DNA of 64,000 bases from NCBI RefSeq assembly GCF_963678635.1, contig NC_087067.1:29562403-29626402 (forward strand), in the 5' to 3' direction. Shown here piece after piece: positions 38,501-50,500 of this stretch (the stretch's first letter is position 1; each line of letters starts with the position of its first letter). The DNA comes from Symsagittifera roscoffensis (Eukaryota; Xenacoelomorpha; Acoela; Convolutidae). A program made the translations under genes and the position numbers. Below the pieces are notes generated by a model that made no database searches, was not told the origin of the DNA, and was given only the letters and a program-made list of their open reading frames with translations.

Positions 38501-41500
38501 CGAATGATTTTAGCAATGAGCTCGAATACAGCATACCTGGGAACTAACCGAACAAACCCGTTTCATTATCAAAAATTTCAGCTGAATGAAATCATTGTTT
38601 ACCGAAACGGTCTGCCCATTGCAGGAACTCCTGTGTCAACGACTGATAACAAAATAATATACTATAACACATTGGAAGCTCTAGACTTTGTTTTCAACAA
38701 TAGTCATGGAATCAGTTTGGCTAATTATCACAATCATTATATTATGGCATTTGATCTCACATCTACTCAGGAGGCTTCACATGACTTTATTCATCCTGAA
38801 TTGACCAATTGCACCATTTCAGTAGAACTGAAGTTTGATGCACCGCTGGGGGAAAATGTAGAGTTACTTTTCATGGGAGAGCGTGCATCAACAGTTTACG
38901 TGCGTTCCGATAGAAAAATAGCTAAAAACACTCTAATGAGTTGACTCGGTGAAAAAAATGGACAATTTACAGATTACTGAGCTTATTCACCGATGCAAGC
39001 ATTTGAAACATCGATTTTGTGGCATTTTTCCCGCTAACTTAGCATTTAATTCAATATTGAAACGTGACAATACTTTCATGATAGAGAACGCATCAAACTC
39101 AGACCAGCCAGGAACTCATTGGTTACTGTTTGCTCAAGCTCTTGGTCAAATTTTTTTTGCAGATCCTCTTGGACGAAGCCTACACAACTATCCACATGTA
39201 TACAAAAATATGAGACGTTCTATCCATGAGGGAAACCAAATACTGATGAATAAGCCAATCCAATCAGCTAACTCGGTCTTGTGCGGACTTTATTGTATTT
39301 ATGTTGCTCATGTTATAATTTCATCTAAATTTCCTATAGGTTTCAAGGTTAATGACCATGACATGATGCGTTTTGCTAAACATATGATGTTATAACTTTG
39401 TGATACTGATGCATTTCTTTAATGATTTATAATTTATTTTTAAGAAAAAAACATGTTTTATGGTTGCTAGAACACTTGCCTCTGGCGTTATCGCAGGCTC
39501 TAAAAACCGTTTTCAGAGTTTAAATTTTTTTTCCATTATTAATTTAACAAACAAAGTATTTGAATCAATCTCTAAACGACCATAACCACTCAAAATGATA
39601 TCAAGAATTTTAGAAAACTCGGCGGCATTATCACCATTCAAAATATGAATGAAGCGTTCAATTGTTACATTAGTGATTAAATCAGTTTGAGTTTGAATGG
39701 ATCGAGTTTGTGAAGCAAAGCAAACTTGTGGCAATCTTCTTCGTAGAGAAGCACCACCAATGTCAGTTGAGTTGATAATAGAATTGTTGTAGTTGACAGC
39801 AATTTTTAATTTTTCCATCAGGGGTCCCGATAGGTGAAGTTTACTGCAACCCAATATTAGATGCTTGAAAGATGAGAGTAGACAAGGTACAACGAAAGTG
39901 GTTGAGGTCATCTTTTTCACTACGTCGACACAATCCTTGGTTACTTCGATGAGAACATGGATGTGGGGATGGTCATTGTCGAGCAATTGGGCGCAAGACT
40001 CGTTCTGAATTGAGTGGGTTGCAAATGCAAAATTTGTGTTTAGAGGGAGTTGTGAGGCGTCGGGTTCGTTGTTCAGAATAAAAAATTTAAAATTTTTTCG
40101 AAATTTTTTTAAAAATTCAGGCGACTGCTCATACATTGCTTCAACCATTCTGCTGGTTAAATCAAATTATTCAAACGTTTTTTTTGTTTCTGTTTCAGGC
40201 AACTCTACACTTTTTATTATTCGAGTATTCATCATCCGCATCGTTTTCATCGCCACTTTCAGCACATTCTTTTTTGGGAGGGACTAATCGTTTTGACGTG
40301 TATCGTCTTTTATGATGTTTATCATTCACAGCTGAGGAGGATGAGGAGGAGGAGGAAGAAGATGAAGTCTTTTCGCCAGTTTGTTTTTTAACCAATTTTT
40401 TAATCTTTGAATAATTATCTGCCAAACAATCAAATTCTCTTGTCGTTAAGGTCACTGCTTGATAACATTTAAATACACCATCTTCATTCTTTTTATATAA
40501 CTTAACTGTGATATATGTACCCGTTTTGTCAAAAGTTTTCGTTCCAACCCGTACAATGCGTTTTTCTCCCGAAGATATATCTTGAAAATCATCGTAAAAG
40601 TCTGTATCATTTTCTAGCGACGAGTACATAGTTGTGGTGGTAACGGTAGTGACTTGTTGGTTCAACTGTTTTATGATAGAATGAAATGAATAATGAATTG
40701 GATAGAAGATAAACAAATATCTGTGGATTTACTTTTATGGCGCCCCTTCAGCCTATAGCGGGAGAATTTAATTAGTTTTTGCAATTGGATTTGTATAAGA
40801 TAAAAGCGTGTTTATTGCATCTGTCATTTCTGTCTGGAAAGCACTTGAATGGGTCATAAATCTCAGTTAATGTTACATGTCGGCATACATGTACTCACTT
40901 TGAAGTGGAGATAGCTTTCGGTTGAATCTGTCTGGCAAATTCCCGTTTTAGCTCATAAATCTCAACGTTTTTACCCTGGCGGCATGCATGTTATCTCTTT
41001 GAAGTGTAAAATTTTTGTCATTTTGTGCTTAGGGTATCATAAAAAGGCGCCATGCTGTTTCTTTGAAGTATAGATTTTCAAAGCGTTCACATTTCTTCTT
41101 TAATTGCAAAAGCCCTGAAAACATATTAAAATTTCACAAAACCAGATTTATGGTAATTGGCTAAATCTTAGACCACCAGCAATAAAAAAAACTAAAAGTG
41201 GTAGGTCAAACTAAATCTACTCACTATTTTTATTCAATCTCTCAAAATCAGTCAATACAAAATTTTCAACGATGGCAACTCCACTGCAAATCATTTCAAT
41301 TAATTCTCTTGAAAGAGCTATATTATACCAAACTTATACCAGAGATTCTATCGTAGTGGTTCAACAGGAACGGAAAATGCGTCATCGAAAAACAAGTCCT
41401 TTCAACGATCTTGATCCAGGAAGCAGAGAATTCGATGAATGGGTCACTAAAAACCATATGATGTTACCCAACTATTTGCTAGATCAAATTGGTATCCTCA

Positions 41501-44500
41501 TACAAAACAGAAAACAGGTCTACGAGAGTTGCTGTGTGACTGAATCGTATCCTGCGCTGAAGCGCACAGATATTCAAGACCCTACTTGCCTTGATCGTTC
41601 ACCGAGAAAAATACTGTTTAACTATGATTGCCAATCGATCCCCTTTTACGAAAATCAGGAAGGATCCATTAGAGATTTAGCAGAGCGAGAAAGCTACTGG
41701 AACATTGAGTCGATTGAATCACCAGATTCAACAGAGAAAAAAGATGAGGACCAGCAGACGCCCAAAACTCCAATAAAACCGGATATTTTTTCAATCACTC
41801 AACAACAGCAGCAGCATACTTCTTCTACTTCTTCTTCCGGCAGTCAAAGTCCCACTGCACCAAACTTAGTGGCTGAGACGCCTCCTATCAATGCTTGCTT
41901 TGCGCCGAAAAAACGCAAACTGCAATTTAGAGATCTCTGAAAACTCAAAAAAACTTTGTTTCCACCGAGAGTGCACCAGTTTGGGGGTTTATTATTTAGT
42001 TTGATAAGTTTTTATTATTGTGGCTGAATCTTTGTTTACGTTTTGCTTATGATTTTTTTCTAATTTAAAGTTTGCTTTGTGATTTTCAATCAATAGAAAG
42101 GAAATAAAAACAACAGAAAAAATTAATAGAAAAAAAAAATCAAAATAACTTTAAAAAGTCGGCATAAAAGTCTAAAAGTATAAATTTTGATAAATTTCTC
42201 GTCAAATCCAACTTAATTATATCAGTTTGTTTAATGCTCATTTCGAAAAATCAAAAAAAAATAAACTGAATACTCTTCCTAAGATTTTATCTAATGATGT
42301 TGAAACAAAAAACATAAAAATGTTTTTGTTATGTTTTTTCATAATAGTTTTCAAAATATAAATATTAACACAGAAAAAGATAAAGAGAGAGAGAGAGAGA
42401 GAGAGAGAGAACCCCATTATTATAAACCCCATTATTATCCCTTTTGGGATATAGCTTTTTCAAAAGAAAGCTATTTATGGATGGGTCCAGCAATTCTGCC
42501 GGTTAATCAACCATAGTTACTTTTGGCTCTTTACACTCTCTGTTTTTGTTTTTTTTTCTCTCTCTCTCTAATATGTCTACAGCCTGGTGGGGTTAGCCAG
42601 GACTCTTAGGAGTAGACTTTAGAGAGTGTATGAGCCAGTATAAAGCATTATATATAATAAAATTACATGTCTATAACAGATTTCACGTTTAATAATACTC
42701 ATTTTCAGGTTAAAATGGTTAAAAAATTCAAAATATGTTTTTTTTCTTGATTTTTCAACATGGGTTACAACCCTGTCCAATAAATCACGACAAATTGATT
42801 GGACCAGGTTTCATTGGATTTGGAGACAAAAAAGCTTTTTGGTAATTTTTATTTTTTTTTCACTGCAAGAATATGTACTAAAAAAGAAATATCTCAAATT
42901 TTTGAACCGACATTTTAGTGGGGCAAGCATTTCAGAGGCTCCTAATGAATAGCACTGCCGGGTAGTTATTGCCTACTGTACCAAACGGCCCTGCATCAAT
43001 CTTTTGATGAACTATATGTGAAATTTGTCATAGAATACTAATTTATTTGAGAAATGAACAAAATTCTCAACTACCCTTTATCATTTTTGTCAGGTATGTT
43101 CGACTTGACTTGATTGGTGGGTCTTCCTTGCTTGACTTGATTGGTGGGTTACCATTTTGGTTGAAACAAAAAAATTTGGCAAAAAAATTCAAATATATTT
43201 TCAATATTTAGTCAAGTTGACTAAATAGGGAAGTTGATAATAGCAGTGGGTGTTAACATTCACACACTTTAGGTAAAAGAAATAACATTCCCGGGTTGAT
43301 CCCTTTATGGAATTGTCAGCTACTCTAACCACAAGTATTTATGCTGTTTAATACAGTTGAGTCATTTACCCAATATCGAATTGACAGTCATTTCATAAAA
43401 CCACATAAAGCCCCAAAACTACAACCACTTTAAAGCCACTGTTGATTTTATGCTTCACCCACGTAATTGAATTTAATTAATTGAGTCTTGATCCAAATTT
43501 TGTTTTTGAAAAACTTTTCACTTCTCGCTTTTGCTTTGTCGAAATCAGCTTTGGTAAAACTTGAAAAATTTCTTGAAAAGAATTCTTCTTTCCTGAACAC
43601 TCAATCTTGAACCAACAATGCCTAACTCAAGTGGAAAACCGACACCAGTCATTTGTTCGACCTGCTCGAAAGTCTTTAGTTCACCAAGGAACTTGAGACG
43701 ACATGAACAAAATATCCATAAGATATTCGCAGCCCCACCGCCACCAACTAAATGTGACGAATGTCGAGAATCCTTCAGCTCGCTGGCAGAAGCTAGGGAA
43801 CATGTCGAGCTAGCTCACAACGTCTCAACTGATAGTCTTTGTATCTACTGTCATACAATCTTCCTCTCCGTTGAGAAGTTCCGGCAACATATGTCGAAAA
43901 ACCATCAACTACCCATTTGGACTCCCGGAAATGAGGTGAGAACATCATCTGCTCCAACTGAATCTGCGTTTAGGGGAAAGTTAAGACGATACGAGTTGAG
44001 CGTTAAGGAGGATGAATTGGATCTGATGAATGTAATCATGCGAAACAAAGAGGAAATTGATGCGTTGATAGACGAAAGAGTGCAGGAAGGACCCTGTAAA
44101 TTTCAACTGCATGTGGACGTGAGTATGATTAAGTTCTCGAGCGATACAAACGAAACTGGTGACGGGGAGTTACGCCACGAGAAGACCATGTTATATCTGA
44201 ATTCTAAGATGATCAATGTCTTCTTCAATGGAATCGAGAAAGAGACATATTTGGAAATGATTGAGCATATGGTCAATGCCATCAACACGTTCGCTTCCCA
44301 TGGTAGCGGTTGGATTGTGGAGCGCATTGAAAAGCTGGCTGTAAGTTTTGCAGCATTTTCTCCTATCCGTGCTGGCTCATACATTGACCTTCCCGATTCA
44401 TTGAAACCGGTGAAACAGAGTTTCACCAACATTAAAACGAGAAACGATCAGAAGTGCTTTCTATACTGCTTTGTGGCCGCGTACCATGATCGATATTCAG

Positions 44501-47500
44501 AGACCACAACTGCTCTTTATCCTGCTGCCCAAAGCTACCAACATCGAAACAAACTGAAAAATTACAAGCTCTCCCAAGAACATGTTGTGAAAATTGAAGG
44601 CTGGTACGAGATGCCAATGGGACTATATGATATTGACCGATTTGAACAACTTAACAACTGTCAAGTCAATGTATTCCGGTGAGCATTGATTTTTTTTTTG
44701 ACAAAACATTTGTTTAATCATGTATAACACATTACGTTCATCCAGAAACCCGAGCACTCAATTGTTTGTTTTCATTAGGTACAAAGAAGGTGAATTGCTA
44801 CCTTTGAGAGTGTCCAGCAAATACTCAAGTGATCTATGTGTTGACCTACTACTACTCAGCAACGGACAGACTCATCACTATGTGCTGATCACTGATTTGA
44901 TGAGGGTGGTGGAATATGTGCGTGGAAAACTACACCGAGACCGAAACCAAATTTGCCGCAAATGCTTCCATACATGTTCATCCATCGATACACTACAAAG
45001 GCACCAGGAAATGTGCTACCAAGACGAGGGAGTGGTAATCACTATGCCAAAACCGGGAAAGGACACTCATCGTTTCAAAAATTTAACTGCCCGCTGGTAT
45101 GTACCGAGAGTTATTTACTTTGACCTCGAATCGCTACTACTACCCGTATACGGACCGCAACCCGACCCCGAAAAATCTAGCACCCAAACACTAGAGATTC
45201 ATCAACCATGCGGTTACGCTCTGGCCGTTGTTGAATTTGGGAAGCGTGAAGTTTTAAAGTTTGAACTGAAGAGAGGAGAAAATGTTATGAAGGAATTGAT
45301 CGCCTCGCTCGAATCTTTGGCAAAACAAATATACCTCGAAAAACGAAAATATTACACGTTCACTGGCACACCAAGTTGCACGCGTGAAGAAGCGCACACT
45401 TGTTGGATATGTGAAACAGAATTTGCTGACAATGACCAAGTTGTACTTGATCACTGTCACTATACCAACAAGTTCTTGGGGTGGGCGCATAACGAATGCA
45501 ATATCAATCGAAAAACGGCGAACTATATACCCGTAATAGCGCATAACTTGTCAAACTATGATCTGCATTTCATTATAAAAGCGCTCTCAAACAGTAACCC
45601 CGAAAACACTTACTCAGTGATCCCTTCCACTGAGGAGAAGTATATATCACTCACTATGTCGGTTTATATCAAATCATACACCGATAAAAACGGAAAACTC
45701 AAAAAAGTGTATGAAAATCTACGTTTCATAGACTCCTATAAATTCATGCTGTCCCCCCTTTCAAAACTCGTCGAATACTTGCCGGAAGAAAAGTTTTTCC
45801 TACTGGAAAATTACTTTGAAGAACTTGGTTACTCATCAGAACAGATAGCATTGCTAAAACAAAAAGGTTTCTACCCGTATTCATACTTTAGTAGTTTTGA
45901 AAAGTTTCGAGAAACCCGACTGCCACCTAGAAAAATGTGGAGCAACACTTTACAGGGAGGGGAAATAAGTGTTTCGAAAAATCAGTACAACCATGCCATT
46001 AAAGTTTTCGCCGAAATGAAATGCGCATCACTAGGCGAGTACCATGATGTATACCTAGCAACGGACGTACTACTACTCGCTTCAGTATTCGAAGCCTTTC
46101 GTGAAGTTTGTTACGAAACGTACGGATTAGATTGTGCATGCTACTTCACGGCTAGTAACCTCTCGGGCGATGCATTCTTAAAAGTCTGCAATGCAGACCT
46201 CAAGTTACTTACTGAAAGGGAGCATTTGAACATGGTTCAAAAAATGATACGGGGAGGGATGTCATCGATATATGCACGCCGTTTTTTTAAAGCCAACAAC
46301 AAATACCTCGAAGACTACAATCCTGAAGAGCCCTCTAGCTATCTATTGAATATAGACGCTAACAATTTATACGGGGGTATTATGAAACACTGTCCCCTTC
46401 CCATCAAAGATTTCTCAATAGTTGAGGAAAGTCTCGAATTTATTTTGCAAACCGACGATAAATCTGAGTGGGGATACATTTTGGATCCAAGTCCCCTCCA
46501 TTTCTTTACATTAAGGGTTCCCTTCATTGGGGTTTTGGATTTTGTTGGGACCAAATTAATAACTTTTGTTGATCCCTGTCAATTTAATTAGACATAACTA
46601 GCCCTGAAAGGCTCTGATTCTTCATTTAAAAACTTAAAATGAAGAACCATTCATCATTTAAAATGTTTTAAACAAATACTCACCACAAACGCACTTTTGT
46701 AACTTTTGACGTTAACAAATTTAAAATTTTGACATGGAATGATTTTTTTGATAATGACACGATTTGGAATTTTTATGATTTGGAATGAATTAAGATATTT
46801 AAACTTTTTGGAATTTTTATGATTTGGAATGAATTAAGATATTTAAACTTTTTGGAATTGAAAAAATTGGAATGTTATTAGATATTGAGTCTTCAAAATA
46901 TTCAAATTTGGGAACCGTTTTCGTTATTAATACTAGAACTGGTCTTACAAAGCTAAAATATGTTTATGGGCTAATCTTTGTTCTTTATTTAGATTCAACT
47001 AGCAAAAGGAGTGCAAAAGGAGTAGTACAACACTCCCAGCAGCAACTTACACACCAGAGGTTCAGGGAAACATTACTGAGTGGAAAAACCCTTCGTATAT
47101 ACAACTACTTAATAAAATCGAAAGCCCATACCAACATAACCATAGCGCAGAACCGAATTGCCTTTCACCCTTCGATAGTAAGCGGTTCTTACTATTCGAC
47201 GGGATAGCTACATTGCCCTTTGGACACAGGTCTACAGAAGAAAACGTGTTCTTCGAGGCCATTGCGGAAGAAAGCGAGTGGGCAAACTCACAGTTGACAA
47301 ATACCCCGATTTATAGCAGCGAAAACAGCGAAAGCTGGCAATCGCCGGAATTCCGGGTCCCAGATTGGGGCTTTCTTCAAGAAAGCTATACGGAGGAAGA
47401 GCTTCAAGAAGAAAGCGCAGCTAGCAGTTCAAGAGACCCTCCGCCTATCAATAATCCATTCATTCTAACAGAAGCGTCTGTTCGTTCTAGTCAGAAAAAA

Positions 47501-50500
47501 AGGAGAAAACTTGATAAAGTTGATCAATAAAATTTTTCACTTGAAAATGTCGGCCAAATTGCCTTGTTACTTGGAATTACGGCTGTACATTTGTAAATAT
47601 AAAACATTCAGCAAACATTGTTTTAAGTTAAATAGACCGGCGCAAAAGAGACTGGTAATTGCAACTTACCCTTGAAGCAGGAGCGAAGGATTGAAGCAGG
47701 AGCGAAGTTTCCCAAAGTAAGCTAATAGTAAGGCTAAAAGAATCAAAATGGTGCAAGTCGAAATTAAGGGAGACTTGGAAATAAGTTTGAAAATAAAATA
47801 AGAAAGAGAAACGAACAATAATTACCAACAATTTTTAAAAGGAAATATGAATGGTACTTTATGTAAACTCATATTTATATGAACGAAAAGGATTAGCTTT
47901 TAGATAAAAATAAGCGAAAAAACCGCAGCCGGATATACCCATACTTATTTAGTGGTGGGAAAGTTTGGAAGGGATTAAATTTAACCACCCCGCGAAAATA
48001 AATACCAAAGTATTTTGTCTGTCGGGTGTCCTTAGAGAGGGGTCTTTTTATTTCGGGCAGGGTACTTTGGGGTCTTTAAAAAAGATGGGTCCTTTTGGAC
48101 CCTACTTTTGGTAGGACCCCAAAGACCCCTACCGTCGAAAAGACCCCCCCCCCCCTAAGGACACACGGCGGATTACAATACTACTGAGGATCAAATATGA
48201 CATTAGGAGAGTGAGAGCAGAAGAGTATAGTCCAAATAACACCACCTGGACATAGCAGGCATGCGAATCAGTGGCGGATTTAGAGATCAGGGATTTGACC
48301 CTCGCACTCACTAAAAGGTCCACCCCTTGGATACTATTGTACGAAATCCATTTAAGCTGACCAACCCTTACAATTTTTGAAAGGCGCCGTGGTGTTAAGA
48401 ACTAATGTATATTAATTTTGAGGGGGATTGCGACCCCAAAAACACGATCTTTTGGTCAAAACCGATCTTTTGGTCAAAAGGTGCCTAAAAGTGGCACAAA
48501 CATTTTTCTCAAAATACGATCTTTATATTGTTATGGGAGAGCTTAAAATATAAATGGAGGCTTAAGATTGTACCTAAAAATTGGCTAACAAAAATCAATT
48601 TTTTGAGAAAATCATAGATCCGCGCCTTATCCGACTCCATCAATTTTTTCTCTTATTAATGAAACCGTTGTTTTCTTGTTTTTGGATTTTTGAAAGCTAA
48701 ATAGTTGATATAATTATCGGTTATCATTTGTGCTGTGAAATCCAATGATTTTTCTTTTACAATCTTTGAAGGAGTCTTATGCCTGGTTTCCATTTTAGTA
48801 TATTTAGTTTAATTATCGCTAACTTTTGCACTCCCTAAGAAAAGGGAAACAGGTCGCAAGAACTGTTATTCAAATCTCCCACCGCTTGAATCAAATGATG
48901 TAATCGATTAAAGACTTTTGTTTGTCTTTCACAATCAAAAGGTAAACAACGATTTCACTAACCAAGGGTTAAGCGCGATTGGATTTAAACTTTTTTATAG
49001 TGGATACGCAGTTAATTGTTCAGATACTGAAACCACTCGCAAAACATTCAACCCAGAAGACTTAACAGCGGATAACAATCTCAACTTTCCAAATAATGAA
49101 GTATAGGCTGCACATAAAGCCTACTTTTGAAAAAAAAACTGTCCGATTAAACCTATCAAACAAACGAGTCAAAAATGGTTATAAAAACCAAATAAAAGCC
49201 CAGAAAAAATCCAGGCCACAGCTTTGTAAGCAGGCTCTATCTGTTAAACCTGGGCTTGATAACAACACAATTTTGCTCAAGCGAATATGCAAGCTGACAT
49301 TGAAATTCTCGCAATTTGAACCATATCATAATTTGAACTGAGCACCATTGAATCTAATCAATTATAATGGATTCCCGAGACAAAAATAATCCATTATAAT
49401 CCAAAAAAAAAATAAACTTCTTCTTGAAATGTAAAAAATTATGAAACGTAACATGTAGCAACTGCAGTAAACAGGAAATGAGATAACTTTGAAAAAAAAT
49501 GTAAATTTCACGAACTCCATTAGATTCGATTAGAATCTATTATAATGATTTATGTTGGCATAAAAATTCTTAAGAATATAGTTCAGTTTATATGGTTTAC
49601 AAACGATTATAATGGCTCATTTTTAATGGATTATAGTCGATTATTTTGTAATTTTGTAGATACCGACAAAATAATCGATTATGATCTATGAGCGTTCGGC
49701 GCGGGAGCACAGATAAACTCAATAACGGCTCAAACAAAAAAGACTGCTAATATCCGGGCGACACCTCAAAAATTATCGAATGTTTCATTTTTGTCTTCTC
49801 ATTTTTTGTTCTTTTTCCTCTGAAAGTTAAATAAAGTGAATAGTTATGCATTTAGCTGAAATTGTTTTAATAGTAGGACCAAAAAGGCATCTAGTTGTTT
49901 ATTTGGAAGATTTATGAACCTGATTGAATAATCTCTACCGCATTAATAGCTATGAGTATATCACAAACTTTTTGTCATAACTGGTCAAATGAGCCCTTTT
50001 CAAAACCCATAATTTAACGAAAAAGGGTCAGTGGTGCAATGGTGTTTTAAGTTTCAGCTCTGATGTCAAGATAACCTGAAAACACTTTTTTAAAAGTGGC
50101 TAGGTTAACAAATTGAAAATTGTCTCAGAACTAAAACCACGAAAAAAATCAATTATGAACATGAACAACTATTAACATTTGGAAAAACAACCCATGAACC
50201 GCTTGAATTTTCAGGTTTGAGTTTTTTTGATCATTTAAATTTTTAAAAAGCGAGTTTGAAGATATTTTACGTCGCGGCTTCTCACAAATAATGATGAGCT
50301 AAGCTTAGGATATCCAATCAAATTTGATAACTCGATGCTCAAACATAATCGGGATCAACCGTTTTGTTAAACAGGGTTTTTAAGTAAAAACGACAAAAAA
50401 ACTTTGATTTTTCACTAATTTGAGATGTCACCCTTTTTCAAATAGTGTAATTCAAACAAACTTGTCAAAAAAATTTCTCAGAAAACTCTTGAAAATTTTT

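Larger units (their letters stand above)
30829..48185 (+). mobile_element. Polinton/Maverick transposon, 17.36 kb, in a GALNT intron
   Basis: Bounded by terminal inverted repeats beginning AGTAGTATTGTAATCCGCC. It carries the hallmark Polinton set: protein-primed DNA polymerase B, rve-type integrase, FtsK/HerA-like packaging ATPase, adenain-type cysteine protease, major and minor jelly-roll capsid proteins, and small conserved frames. Polintons are self-synthesising elements related to adintoviruses and virophages; the capsid genes suggest a virion stage. Plus-strand genes fill 31.7-39.4 kb, two minus-strand genes 39.5-40.6 kb, and plus-strand genes 41.3-47.5 kb. The polymerase is gutted, and the ATPase and integrase carry suspect changes, so this copy is probably not autonomous, although most frames are open and the terminal repeats nearly identical, implying recent arrival. 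It sits mostly antisense to the host gene. Confidence 0.95.

Noticed and set aside
42386-42572. GA and CT runs as an inverted terminal structure
   Set aside because: They are simple microsatellites; the bases outside them do not pair.
48918-49341. Two adjoining plus-strand frames as a small gene
   Set aside because: No family motif and no convincing splice sites or promoter; listed only as part of the intron.
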